A stretch of DNA of 39,737 nt, taken from Flavobacteriaceae bacterium (lineage in GTDB: Bacteria; Bacteroidota; Bacteroidia; Flavobacteriales; Flavobacteriaceae). Under the pieces are notes generated by a model that was not told the origin of the DNA, ran no database searches, and saw only the letters and a program-made list of their open reading frames with translations. Position 1 is the first letter of the stretch, and every line of letters starts with the position of its first letter. Where the stretch lies: positions 1 through 39,737 of the forward strand of contig JADGEA010000010.1 in NCBI GenBank assembly GCA_016744615.1. Direction: 5' to 3'. Of the stretch, positions 16,505-25,656 are shown piece by piece. The translations under genes were made by a program, and so were the position numbers.

Positions 16505-18001
16505 ATGATTTTTAAAAATAGATTTAATTTTAGAATAATAACGGCAATTATGATTGCTGGTGTTTTTGCGTTAAATTCCTGTCAAAATAAAGACCCTCAA
16601 GAAAAATCGATCTTATTATACTGTGCTGCAGGCGTTAAACCAGTTGTAGAAAAAGTTGCACAAGAATATTATAAGGAATACGGTATTCGTATTGACCTGC
16701 AATATGGAGGTTCCGGCACATTACTTTCTAATTTAAGAATTGCAAAACAGGGCGATCTTTATCTGGCTGGTGACAAAAGTTATATCGATGAAGGAATAGC
16801 ATATGGATTTATCAAAGAAACGCAACCTTTGGCTTTTATGAAACCGGTAATAGCTGTTGCCAAAGGAAATCCGAAAGGAATACAAACCATTGAAGATCTT
16901 TTAAATGAAAATATCAAAGTAGCAATTGCTAATCCGGACGCAGCATCTATTGGTCGTCTTACAAAAAAAATATTATCCAAATCAGGCCAGTGGGAAGACC
17001 TTAAAAATAATGTTACTGTTTTAATGCCAACTGTAAATGAGGTGGCCAATAGCATTAAAATTGGAGCAATTGATGCAGGAATCATCTGGGATGCTACGGC
17101 AAACCAATATGAAGAACTGAATTTCATAAAGGATCCTGTCTTAAACAAGCATACTAAAAATATCACCATTGGAGTATTAAAATACTCCAAAGACCCTACA
17201 GAAGCACTCCAATTTTTGAGATATTTATCAGCCAGAGATAAAGGATTACCCATATTTAAAGAATTAGGCTACCAACCCATTAAAGGGGATATCTGGGAAG
17301 AAAATCCACAACTTTTATTTTTTAGCGGAGGTGTTAACCGACTCGCAATTGACCATACCATTCAGAAGTTTGAAAAAAGAGAAGGAGTTGATGTTGCCAG
17401 AGTTTATAATGGTTGTGGCATATTAGTCTCACAAATGAAAACTGGACAAAAACCTGATGCTTATCTTTCCTGTGATATTTCTTTTATGACCCAGGTTGAA
17501 GATAGATTTACTGATATTACCGATATTTCTAAAACCAGAATTGTAATTGCAACAAAAAAAGGAAATCCAAAAAACATTCAAAATTTGGATGATCTGACCA
17601 AAGAAGGTTTACAAATAGGAATTTGTAACCATAAACAAAGTGCTTTGGGTTCGCTTACCAAACGACTACTAGAAAGTAAAGAAATTTGGGATGAAGTATA
17701 TAAAAATGTACGATCTCAGACACCAACCGCAGACCTTTTGGTCAATCAGATACGTACAGGCTCTTTAGATGCAGTTATTGTGTACGAAGCTAATATTTCA
17801 CAAGTAAAAGACAAACTGGATATGGTGAAATTAAATGATCCCCAGGCCATGGCGCTTCAAAATTATGGTATTTCTAAAAATTCAGATCATCAATACTTGA
17901 TGAAACGACTTTTAAATACTTTGACAAATACCAGTTCAAAAAAAAATTATTTGGATTTAGGATTTAGCTGGGAATTTAATGATTTAAAAAATAATGAATA
18001 A
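16505..18001 (+). CDS. Tandem ModA-like periplasmic-binding lipoprotein
   Basis: The 498-residue protein has a lipoprotein signal with Cys26 (ALNSC). Two ModA-type binding domains lie in tandem, about 33-262 and 272-490. They align with each other: YGGSGTLLSNLRIAKQGDLY against YNGCGILVSQMKTGQKPDAY, KGNPKGIQTIEDL against KGNPKNIQNLDDL, and IGAIDAGIIW against TGSLDAVIVY. Usual ModA proteins have one domain. In the second domain, Cys replaces Ser (NGCG) and Gly (LSCD) in the two loops that line the oxyanion pocket of ModA. It is the first gene of a seven-gene operon with ModB- and ModC-like partners, but its ligand may not be molybdate. Confidence 0.85.
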   Translation: MIFKNRFNFRIITAIMIAGVFALNSCQNKDPQEKSILLYCAAGVKPVVEKVAQEYYKEYGIRIDLQYGGSGTLLSNLRIAKQGDLYLAGDKSYIDEGIAYGFIKETQPLAFMKPVIAVAKGNPKGIQTIEDLLNENIKVAIANPDAASIGRLTKKILSKSGQWEDLKNNVTVLMPTVNEVANSIKIGAIDAGIIWDATANQYEELNFIKDPVLNKHTKNITIGVLKYSKDPTEALQFLRYLSARDKGLPIFKELGYQPIKGDIWEENPQLLFFSGGVNRLAIDHTIQKFEKREGVDVARVYNGCGILVSQMKTGQKPDAYLSCDISFMTQVEDRFTDITDISKTRIVIATKKGNPKNIQNLDDLTKEGLQIGICNHKQSALGSLTKRLLESKEIWDEVYKNVRSQTPTADLLVNQIRTGSLDAVIVYEANISQVKDKLDMVKLNDPQAMALQNYGISKNSDHQYLMKRLLNTLTNTSSKKNYLDLGFSWEFNDLKNNE

Positions 18002-18076
18002 AAAATAATCCATATCAAAACAGAGTACGCAAATACAAAACCTTTAACCGTTAGATCTAACCTCCCGTTTTATTTA

Positions 18077-18835
18077 ATGATGGGAATCATGGCTTCCACT
18101 TATATTATTTTGATTGTAGCCATGATCATTGCAGATATGTCTTATACAACTCCTAATCATGTTTTATCTGCCTTGAAAAGTGAAGAGATTCAATATGCCA
18201 TAAAACTGAGTTTGATCACCTGTACCGTTACCATGGTTTTAAGTTTACTGGTAGCCATACCTTTGGGTTACCTTATGGCTCGATTTGATTTTCGTTTTAA
18301 AAAATTACTCGATGCTATTATTGATATTCCCATTGTTTTACCTCCTTTGGTAATTGGTTTAAGTTTATTGATCCTTTTTCAAACAGCTCCTGGGCAATTT
18401 ATTGAAAGTCATGTGCGAATAACATATACTGTTTACAGCATTGTAATTGCTCAATTTATGGTTGCAACTGCATTTGCTGTACGAACCATGTATGTAACTT
18501 TTGCCCAGATCAATAACCGGCAAGAACAGGTTGCTTTAACTTTGGGCTGTAATCAAAAACAATCCTTTTTTTATATTTTATTACCACAGGCCAAAAACGG
18601 AATTTTAACTGCTGCATCTTTGGCATGGGCGAGAGCATTAGGAGAATTTGGACCCATTTTAATATTTTCAGGAGCAACCAGAATGCGTACCGAAGTCTTA
18701 CCTACTACTGTTTTTTTAGAAATGTCAGTAGGAAATATTGAAGCTGCTGTTGCAGTCTCTTTAATTATGATTGTTTCCGGATTTTCAGTTTTGATGATCG
18801 TAAGACTATTTGGAGATAAAAAAACAATTCGATAA
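18077..18835 (+). CDS. ModB-like ABC importer permease
   Basis: The 252-residue protein has about six membrane helices and the binding-protein-dependent permease signature near ARALGEFGPILIFSGATRMRT, the EAA-type loop that contacts the ATPase. It is closest to the ModB/WtpB/CysW group. The frame is open upstream to base 18002 and continues from the ModA-like gene with only its TAA (17999-18001) between them. The upstream stretch KTEYANTKPLTVRSNLPFYL looks like natural permease N-terminus but has no standard start codon. I take the ATG at 18077 as the start. The ATPase follows with no gap. Confidence 0.88.
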   Translation: MMGIMASTYIILIVAMIIADMSYTTPNHVLSALKSEEIQYAIKLSLITCTVTMVLSLLVAIPLGYLMARFDFRFKKLLDAIIDIPIVLPPLVIGLSLLILFQTAPGQFIESHVRITYTVYSIVIAQFMVATAFAVRTMYVTFAQINNRQEQVALTLGCNQKQSFFYILLPQAKNGILTAASLAWARALGEFGPILIFSGATRMRTEVLPTTVFLEMSVGNIEAAVAVSLIMIVSGFSVLMIVRLFGDKKTIR

Positions 18836-19489
18836 ATGATCCATTGTAAAGACCTACATATCAAACAAGGAGATTTCACTTTAAATGATATCAATTTCCG
18901 TATAAAAAAAGGAGATTATGTGGTAATGATGGGGAAAACAGGTTGTGGTAAAACGACAATACTCGAATGTATTTGTGGATTGAGAAATATCGATTCCGGT
19001 GAGATCAGGGTCAACGGAACAGAAATTTCAAAATTTACTCCTGCACAAAGACAAATAGGTTATTTACCTCAAGATGGAGCTTTATTTCAAACCATGACCG
19101 TTGCACAAAACATAGGTTTTGCTCTAAAGATCAGGAAATGGGACAAGCAAAAAACAGAGGAAAGAGTCAATGAACTTGCAAGATCATTAGAGATTAGTAA
19201 ATTATTAAAAAGAAAAGCTCACGATCTGAGTGGTGGTGAAAAACAACGTGTTGCACTGGCAAGAGCCCTTAGTTTTTACCCTGATGTTCTATGTCTGGAT
19301 GAGCCTTTAAGTGCTTTGGATGAAGATACTGTAACTGAAATGTACGATCTTTTAAAAGAGCTGAAAAACAACCATAAAATAACAGTTCTCCATATTTCAC
19401 ATTCTAAAATAGATGCTCTTAAACTGGCTGATAAAGTTTTGATTTTTGAAAATGGTACTATAAAGAACATAAATACGAGTGAATTGTAA
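18836..19489 (+). CDS. ModC-like ABC importer ATPase
   Basis: The 217-residue protein has all ABC ATPase motifs: Walker A GKTGCGKTT (33-41), Q-loop YLPQDGALF, signature LSGGEKQRVALARAL, Walker B VLCLDEPLSALD and the switch His in VLHISHS. It lacks the C-terminal MOP/TOBE molybdate-binding domain found in classical ModC. Its ATG directly follows the permease stop, so the two are translationally coupled. It should drive import through the ModB-like permease. Confidence 0.9.
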   Translation: MIHCKDLHIKQGDFTLNDINFRIKKGDYVVMMGKTGCGKTTILECICGLRNIDSGEIRVNGTEISKFTPAQRQIGYLPQDGALFQTMTVAQNIGFALKIRKWDKQKTEERVNELARSLEISKLLKRKAHDLSGGEKQRVALARALSFYPDVLCLDEPLSALDEDTVTEMYDLLKELKNNHKITVLHISHSKIDALKLADKVLIFENGTIKNINTSEL

Positions 19490-19501
19490 TAAATATTTAT
19501 T

Positions 19502-20638
19502 ATGCTGATTATCAAAGAAATAATTTATAGAAAGTTTAATTTTTTAATGGGACTTTTAGGTATGATTATCATTGTAGGTTTTGTTGTAGCCTTTTACACC
19601 ATCACACAGGCTACAAAAAATGAGACTAGATTATTAACCAGAAATATGGGCTTTAATGTAAGGATCATTCCCAGTGAAACTGATATGAATCAGTTTTGGA
19701 TGGGAGGCTATTCTAATCTTACCATGTCTCAAGATATAGTGGACAAACTAATTGATGAAAGATCTATCAATTATGCACACCTAACAGCTACTTTGCATAA
19801 AAAAAACGTTTGGAAAAACAAAGAGGTAATCCTTACCGGAATCTCAAAAGACGAAAAAGAACCTTCCGGGAAAACCAAATCTAAAATGATCTTTGCCATT
19901 GCAAAAAACAAGGTTTATATGGGTTATGAGCTTGCAAATCAATTTCAAATCAAAAAAGGTGATAAAGTTATTTTTTTTAAAAAGACTTTTGAAGTTGAGA
20001 AAACCTTATCAGAAACGGGAAGTGAAGACGATATTCGTGTTTATTTTGATTTGGAAACCCTGCAAAAACTTATCAACATGGAAGGTCGGGTAAATGAAAT
20101 AATGGCTCTAAACTGCATGTGTTCCACAGATGGAGGAGATCCCTTAGGAGAATTGAGGGCTGAATTGAATAGAATTGTTCCAGAAGCAAAAGTGATTATG
20201 AATGCAACTATTGCCAATGCCCGTGAAGACCAACGAAAAATGACTGATAAATATTTTGCTTTTTTATTCCCGATTATATTGATCATCTGTGCAATCTGGC
20301 TAGCATCTGTTGCCATGACCAATGTAAAAGAAAGAACCCATGAAATTGGGATCATGAAAGCACTAGGGTTTACAAGCTGGAAAATTAGTACACTTTTCTT
20401 TTTACGCGCTTTTATTATTGGTTTGCTTGGTGCTGTGCTTGGGTTTTTATTAGGATCTGTACTTTCTTTTTATTTAGGTCCAAAAATATTTAACCTTACC
20501 ATTGTTTCCGTCAAACCATTATATCACTTACTGTACTGGGCAATTTTTATCGGACCCTTATTTGCTGCCCTAACTTCACTGATTCCTGTATTGTGGGCAG
20601 TAAGCCAGGATTCAGCTCAACTTTTAAAAGAACAATAA
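19502..20638 (+). CDS. MacB/FtsX-family ABC permease with periplasmic CxC motif
   Basis: The 378-residue protein has the FtsX layout: one N-terminal membrane helix (about 14-35), a periplasmic domain of ~215 residues, then three C-terminal helices (about 252-275, 297-325, 342-366). The cytoplasmic coupling segment is VKERTHEIGIMKALGF. Proteins of this type work as mechanotransmission or export permeases with LolD/MacB-like ATPases, and the next gene encodes such an ATPase. The periplasmic domain contains LNCMCS with Cys205 and Cys207, which is not a general feature of FtsX/MacB/LolC proteins. Two other products of this operon also carry CxC motifs. Confidence 0.87.
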   Translation: MLIIKEIIYRKFNFLMGLLGMIIIVGFVVAFYTITQATKNETRLLTRNMGFNVRIIPSETDMNQFWMGGYSNLTMSQDIVDKLIDERSINYAHLTATLHKKNVWKNKEVILTGISKDEKEPSGKTKSKMIFAIAKNKVYMGYELANQFQIKKGDKVIFFKKTFEVEKTLSETGSEDDIRVYFDLETLQKLINMEGRVNEIMALNCMCSTDGGDPLGELRAELNRIVPEAKVIMNATIANAREDQRKMTDKYFAFLFPIILIICAIWLASVAMTNVKERTHEIGIMKALGFTSWKISTLFFLRAFIIGLLGAVLGFLLGSVLSFYLGPKIFNLTIVSVKPLYHLLYWAIFIGPLFAALTSLIPVLWAVSQDSAQLLKEQ

Positions 20639-20639
20639 G

Positions 20640-21299
20640 ATGATAGAATCACAAAACACAACTAAAATATTCAATTCCACTAAGGAAAAAGTAATTGCCT
20701 TAAATGATATCAATCTTAATGTTAAAAAATCAGAATTTATTCTGATAAAAGGAGAAAGCGGAAGTGGTAAATCCACCTTATTATTCATTATGGGAGGAAT
20801 GCTAAACCCAACTTCCGGTAAAATGATCGTAAATAATAAAGATCTCTTTACCTTATCAGAAGGAGAAAGAGCAAAATATAGAGCAAATGAAATAGGTTTT
20901 GTTTTCCAGTCCTATCACTTATTACCCTATTTAAATGTGCTGGAAAATATTATACTCTCAGGTAAATTACCCAAAATTAATATTACAAAAGAAGAAGTTT
21001 ATAAAATTGCCAGAGAATTGGGTATTGCTGATAGATTAAACCATAAACCCGCTCAATTAAGTGCCGGTGAAAAACAACGAGTTGCATTGGCAAGAGCTTT
21101 AATTACGAAACCCTCCATCATTTTAGCAGATGAACCCACAGGGAATTTAGATGAAAAGAATACGATCGAGGTTTTGAATTACTTAAAATTATTTCAAAAA
21201 AAAGGTGGTACAGTAGTTATGGTTACACATGGAAATCTGGCAGACAAATACGCTACCCGAACCATCCAATTAGAAAAAGGAAAATTAATAAAAAAATAA
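20640..21299 (+). CDS. LolD/MacB-type ABC ATPase
   Basis: The 219-residue protein has Walker A GESGSGKST, a Q-loop in FVFQSYHLLPYLNVLEN, signature LSAGEKQRVALARAL, Walker B IILADEPTGNLDE and the His switch VMVTHG. The Y-x-LLPxLxVxEN pattern and TGNLD are typical of the LolD/FtsE/MacB branch, partner of FtsX-type permeases. The ATG follows the permease gene after one base, so the two form a pair. The signature has Ala in place of Gly (LSAGE), which is seen in some members of this branch. Confidence 0.9.
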   Translation: MIESQNTTKIFNSTKEKVIALNDINLNVKKSEFILIKGESGSGKSTLLFIMGGMLNPTSGKMIVNNKDLFTLSEGERAKYRANEIGFVFQSYHLLPYLNVLENIILSGKLPKINITKEEVYKIARELGIADRLNHKPAQLSAGEKQRVALARALITKPSIILADEPTGNLDEKNTIEVLNYLKLFQKKGGTVVMVTHGNLADKYATRTIQLEKGKLIKK

Positions 21300-21306
21300 A
21301 CAAAAC

Positions 21307-24300
21307 ATGAAAACTAAAATACTGTTGTTTTTAGTTATTACTTTATTGATCTTTAGTTGCAAAGAAAAAGAAAGTACCCCACAGGACTGGGCTCAATTTA
21401 AAAAAGACAATTACCGAAGTGCAAATTCTCCTGTTCAACTAGATCTTACAACTTTTGGACAAGACTGGAAATATACTGCCAGCCAAATGCCTTCGCCTGC
21501 TTGGTATGGTCCTGCAAAAGAAGATACTTATGCCAAAAGCGGTCCCTTACCTTCCATGAGAGATTATGATTTATCTTTTTATCCAATTGTTGTGGGAACA
21601 AAACTTTATTACGGTTCAACTGCTGATGATGCAATTCATTGTTTAGACACTAAAACAGGAAAAGAAAAATGGGTCTACACAACAGGTGGTCCAATTCGAA
21701 TTGCTCCTACCTACCATAAAGGAAAATTATATTTTGGATCGGATGATGGTTTTGCATATTGTATAGATGCTTCTGATGGAGACCTTATTTGGAAATTCAC
21801 CCCAAAAGAAGATCAACCTAAAAAGGTGATGAATAATAATTCTTTGATCTCTTTTTGGCCTATTCGAACCGGTTTATTAATTGAAAATGATATTGCATAT
21901 TTTGGTGCATCTTTGCTTCCCTGGAAAGAGTCCTATTTCTGTGCTGTAAATATCAAAACAGGTAAACCTGATATAAAGGGGACTTATATTAAAAAATATG
22001 ATGATCTAACTTTAGAGGGTGCAATGGCCTCCACAGGAACAAAAATCATACAACCACAAGGTAGAATATCACCTATGTTTTTTAACAAAAATGATGGCGT
22101 TAGCAAAGGTCAGTTAGCTGGAACAGGTGGTTGTTTTGTGTTGGTTACACCCGAGTTAAATATTGTTCATCCACAAACTTCTAGGGAAAAAAGTATTATA
22201 GAAACCTTAATTAGTGATCCCAATCAAATTTCTGATAGCAATGGTAAAAAGGCGCAGTTTATGACCTTTAAAGGAGGTAAAGAAATGGTGGTCAATGATA
22301 GTGTCAGTTACATCCTTACCGATAATTCTATTTCAGCTTACAACAGAAATACTAAAAAAGTAATCTGGCTTCAAAGAAATTATCAGGCACATAGAATAAT
22401 TCTTGCAGGAGATGTACTCTATGTAGGTGGAACAGATAAAGTTTATGGGGTAAGTACCAAAAACGGACTTCCAATTTGGGAATCTTCCGTAAACGGAACT
22501 GTAAATGCGATCATAGTTGCTGATAATGCTCTATTTGCTTCTACCCGGGAAGGAAGTATTTATTGTTTTAGAAATGGGTTTAAGAATAACGCTTTATTGA
22601 AAAAAAACAAAGATAAACCTGCAGAGATTGCCAAAGCAAAAGTTACTGAACGAAAAATTATCAAAAGAAACTTTGATTTTTATGCCGGACCTTTTATCAA
22701 TGCTATAGACCCAAATACCATAGAAATTCATTTTATTACAAAAACACCATTAAAATGTAGCATCAACTGGGGTGACGAATTTAAACAGGAAATGATAGAG
22801 GAAAATGAAGCAAATACAGATCATAGAATTATCATACCTCATATAAGAAAGGATTTCAATTATCAATATCAAATTGTTTCCGGTGACGAAAGGTCCAAAT
22901 TCTATGAATATGATAATATGTTTAATTATACAAAACATAAAAATTCAAAAAAGGATTCTAAACAAAATGTAGAAATAGTTATTGCTGAAATATTGAAATT
23001 AAATCCATCCGATAAGGGAATTTGTATTGTATTAGGAGAAAAAAATAAAGATCTGGCTTTGGATATTGCCAGCAATTCTGAAATGAAAGTTTTGTTATTT
23101 GAAAAGTCAGCATCCAAAGTAGATCAATTGAGAAAAGAATGGCAAAAAACAGGTTTTTACGGAGGAAAAATAGTAGTTCATCAGGTAGCTGACTATTCTA
23201 AATTACCTATTACAAGTGATATTGCTGAACTTGTTTTGGTAAATGATCCATCCATTATAAATGCAAAAGAAATAATTCGATTGATAAAACCTGAAGGATA
23301 TGCTGTTTTACTTGACAAAGAAGAAACATATAATAAATGGTTTGATTCAGCTGAAAATCTTTGGCAAGTGGAACAAATTAATAAAGATTCAAAATTATAT
23401 TTAAAAAAGAAAAAAATTGAAAATATTGGAAAATGGACACATCAATACGGATTAGCAGATAATAGTGCTTTTGGTGGCGAAAGTCTTTGGGGATCTACCT
23501 CTACAGAAGATTTTGAAATCCAGTGGATGGGGCGTCCCGGACCAAGATTCCAAACAGACAGAAGTGGCAGAAAACCTTCTCCACTTGCCGTAAATGGAAA
23601 AATGTTTGTTCAGGGAAAAGAACGGGTTCTTGCCGTTGATACTTATAATGGAAAAATATTTTGGTCAAAAGAAATTCCAGAAATGGTAAGAATGAATTTA
23701 CACCATGACTGCAGTAACTGGGCTGCTGATGATGATTTTCTGTATATCGCTGTAAATCAAAATTTAATAAAACTCAATAGTCAAAACGGAAAAATTGATA
23801 AGATCTTCCCTGTTGATCCAAGCAAAAATAACGTCCCTAATGAATGGGGATATATTGGTGTTTTGGAAGATAAAATGATTGGGTCTTCCACTCAAAAAGG
23901 AAGCGCTTTTAAAAACTATTATGGAGGTGCTGGTTGGTATGATGCACAGACTGGACCAATGACATATAAAGTAATGAGTTTTGCTTTATTTGCGAAATCA
24001 AAAAATAATGGAAAAGAGATATGGAAATATGAAAAACCTACATCTGCAATTATAAATTCAACCATAACAATTTCAAATAAACAGATTAGTTTTATAGAGT
24101 CACGCAATCCAAAAATGGAACTAAGCAAAAAAGGAAGAGGAAAAAGCGACATTTTTAAAAATTTATATATGGTATCTCTTAATGTAGATACAGGTAAAGT
24201 TAACTGGGAGAAAAAACTAGATACAGAACCCGGAATTACAACTTATTTTATGGCTGCCAGTAAAGATTATAACGTAATTGTTTCTTCGTTTAAAGGCAAC

Positions 24301-25653
24301 TATTATATCTATAATTATAATGCAGGAAATGGTGATCTAGTTTGGGAAAAAGAACAATCTTGGTTTTCTGATAACCATGGTGGACATTTATCACGACCGG
24401 CCATTATTAAGAATAAACTGATCGTCAAACCTGCTATTTACGCTCTGGATACCGGTGAAAAATTAAAGATGGTAATCCCAAAAGCCGGACATGGCTGTGC
24501 CTCTTATGCCTTATCAGAGCAATCTGCTTTTTACCGTGGAGGAAGTGTTACACAATTCAATTTTGATACTGATAAATTTTCCAAATGGGAAAGATTACGT
24601 CCGGATTGCTGGATTAGTACAATTCCGGCACAGGGCATGGTATTATCACCCGAAGCTGGAGGAGGTTGCAGTTGTGGTAATTGGCTAGAAACTTCTATGG
24701 TTTTTGCACCAATTTCCAGAGCTCCTTTATCATTGATCTACAAAGAAACTCAATTTATTGATTCCTTATCCATAGAGATCAAGGCAAGAGATATTTCGAA
24801 TAAAAACATTTATTATACCCTTGACGGAAGTAAACCTTCAAAAGATTCAAATCATTATATAGCTCCTGTAATTATTTCTAATAATACGACTTTAAATACT
24901 ATTATTTATGTTGAAAAAGAAGGTGAAGAAATAACTTTTACCCGGACAAAAGATTTTACAAGATTATTTCCGGAACCAAGTATTCAAAAAAACCCTCAAC
25001 TGGTTGATGAAAACTGGGTGTTTTATATCAATCGAACAGGTGTAACAGGTAAAATCCATTATACAACCGATGGATCTACACCAGATAAAAACTCTCCTAA
25101 ATATGTTAAATCCGTTCCTTTTTTAGAAAAAACACTAATCAAAGCGAAAACATTCTGGACAGATAATGGAAAAGAAATAGTGAGTAAAGAGACAAGTGCA
25201 GAACTGATGATACCTAAATTGATAGAAAGTATTTCCGCAAAAGCAAAACCGGGAATTATCAGAAACTATTATAAAGTAAAATATAGAGATATGCCAGATT
25301 TTAATACGGTTGAACCGGATCACAAAAAGATTGTTAAACAGGTAGATCTGGAATCGATCAAAGACAAAGGTAAATTTGCGCTTCATTTTAACGGTTATCT
25401 CCAAATTGAAAAAGATGGTTTGTACACTATTTACAATCAATCCATTGGTGAATCTTATTTGTATTTACATGGGGAAAAAATATTGACAAATGAGAATAAT
25501 TCTGAACAAAATATTGTTTTAGGCTTAAAAAAAGGATTACATCCCATTATTGTAAATTATAAGATATGGAGAGGAAATCCAAACCTAAATTTGCAAATAG
25601 AAGGTCCTAATTTACAAAAAGAAGCAATTGACAAAAACATGTTAAAGCACTAA
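21307..25653 (+). CDS. Giant lipoprotein: PQQ-type beta-propellers, Rossmann insert, chitobiase-like and PA14 domains
   Basis: The 1448-residue protein is a lipoprotein (Cys18 in LLIFSC). A first PQQ-repeat propeller covers about 27-425 (CLDTKTGKEKWVYTTGGPI, CIDASDGDLIWKF). A Rossmann/methyltransferase-like segment lies at about 550-680 (GICIVLGEKNKDLALDIA, IRLIKPEGYAVLLDK). The second propeller covers about 690-1150 (AVDTYNGKIFWSKEI). Two chitobiase-C-like repeats follow (YYTLDGSKPSKDS, HYTTDGSTPDKNS), then a PA14-like end (about 1340-1445). Conserved-looking cysteines cluster in propeller 2: HHDC802, HGC1064, PDC1101W and GGC1121SC1123GNW. I recall similar proteins from Planctomycetes; their function is unknown to me. 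The gene is embedded in the ABC operon and presumably acts at the envelope surface. Confidence 0.8.
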   Translation: MKTKILLFLVITLLIFSCKEKESTPQDWAQFKKDNYRSANSPVQLDLTTFGQDWKYTASQMPSPAWYGPAKEDTYAKSGPLPSMRDYDLSFYPIVVGTKLYYGSTADDAIHCLDTKTGKEKWVYTTGGPIRIAPTYHKGKLYFGSDDGFAYCIDASDGDLIWKFTPKEDQPKKVMNNNSLISFWPIRTGLLIENDIAYFGASLLPWKESYFCAVNIKTGKPDIKGTYIKKYDDLTLEGAMASTGTKIIQPQGRISPMFFNKNDGVSKGQLAGTGGCFVLVTPELNIVHPQTSREKSIIETLISDPNQISDSNGKKAQFMTFKGGKEMVVNDSVSYILTDNSISAYNRNTKKVIWLQRNYQAHRIILAGDVLYVGGTDKVYGVSTKNGLPIWESSVNGTVNAIIVADNALFASTREGSIYCFRNGFKNNALLKKNKDKPAEIAKAKVTERKIIKRNFDFYAGPFINAIDPNTIEIHFITKTPLKCSINWGDEFKQEMIEENEANTDHRIIIPHIRKDFNYQYQIVSGDERSKFYEYDNMFNYTKHKNSKKDSKQNVEIVIAEILKLNPSDKGICIVLGEKNKDLALDIASNSEMKVLLFEKSASKVDQLRKEWQKTGFYGGKIVVHQVADYSKLPITSDIAELVLVNDPSIINAKEIIRLIKPEGYAVLLDKEETYNKWFDSAENLWQVEQINKDSKLYLKKKKIENIGKWTHQYGLADNSAFGGESLWGSTSTEDFEIQWMGRPGPRFQTDRSGRKPSPLAVNGKMFVQGKERVLAVDTYNGKIFWSKEIPEMVRMNLHHDCSNWAADDDFLYIAVNQNLIKLNSQNGKIDKIFPVDPSKNNVPNEWGYIGVLEDKMIGSSTQKGSAFKNYYGGAGWYDAQTGPMTYKVMSFALFAKSKNNGKEIWKYEKPTSAIINSTITISNKQISFIESRNPKMELSKKGRGKSDIFKNLYMVSLNVDTGKVNWEKKLDTEPGITTYFMAASKDYNVIVSSFKGNYYIYNYNAGNGDLVWEKEQSWFSDNHGGHLSRPAIIKNKLIVKPAIYALDTGEKLKMVIPKAGHGCASYALSEQSAFYRGGSVTQFNFDTDKFSKWERLRPDCWISTIPAQGMVLSPEAGGGCSCGNWLETSMVFAPISRAPLSLIYKETQFIDSLSIEIKARDISNKNIYYTLDGSKPSKDSNHYIAPVIISNNTTLNTIIYVEKEGEEITFTRTKDFTRLFPEPSIQKNPQLVDENWVFYINRTGVTGKIHYTTDGSTPDKNSPKYVKSVPFLEKTLIKAKTFWTDNGKEIVSKETSAELMIPKLIESISAKAKPGIIRNYYKVKYRDMPDFNTVEPDHKKIVKQVDLESIKDKGKFALHFNGYLQIEKDGLYTIYNQSIGESYLYLHGEKILTNENNSEQNIVLGLKKGLHPIIVNYKIWRGNPNLNLQIEGPNLQKEAIDKNMLKH

Positions 25654-25656
25654 AAT

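Noticed and set aside
16780-17253. Long ORF opposite to the ModA-like gene
   Set aside because: It lies fully inside a well-supported gene on the other strand and resembles no family; it is a shadow frame.
16505-19489. A standard molybdate importer (modABC)
   Set aside because: The order of genes fits, but the binding protein is a tandem duplication with pocket cysteines, the ATPase lacks the molybdate-binding domain, and four unusual genes follow in the same operon. I therefore describe the genes as ModA/B/C-like and give no mod symbols.
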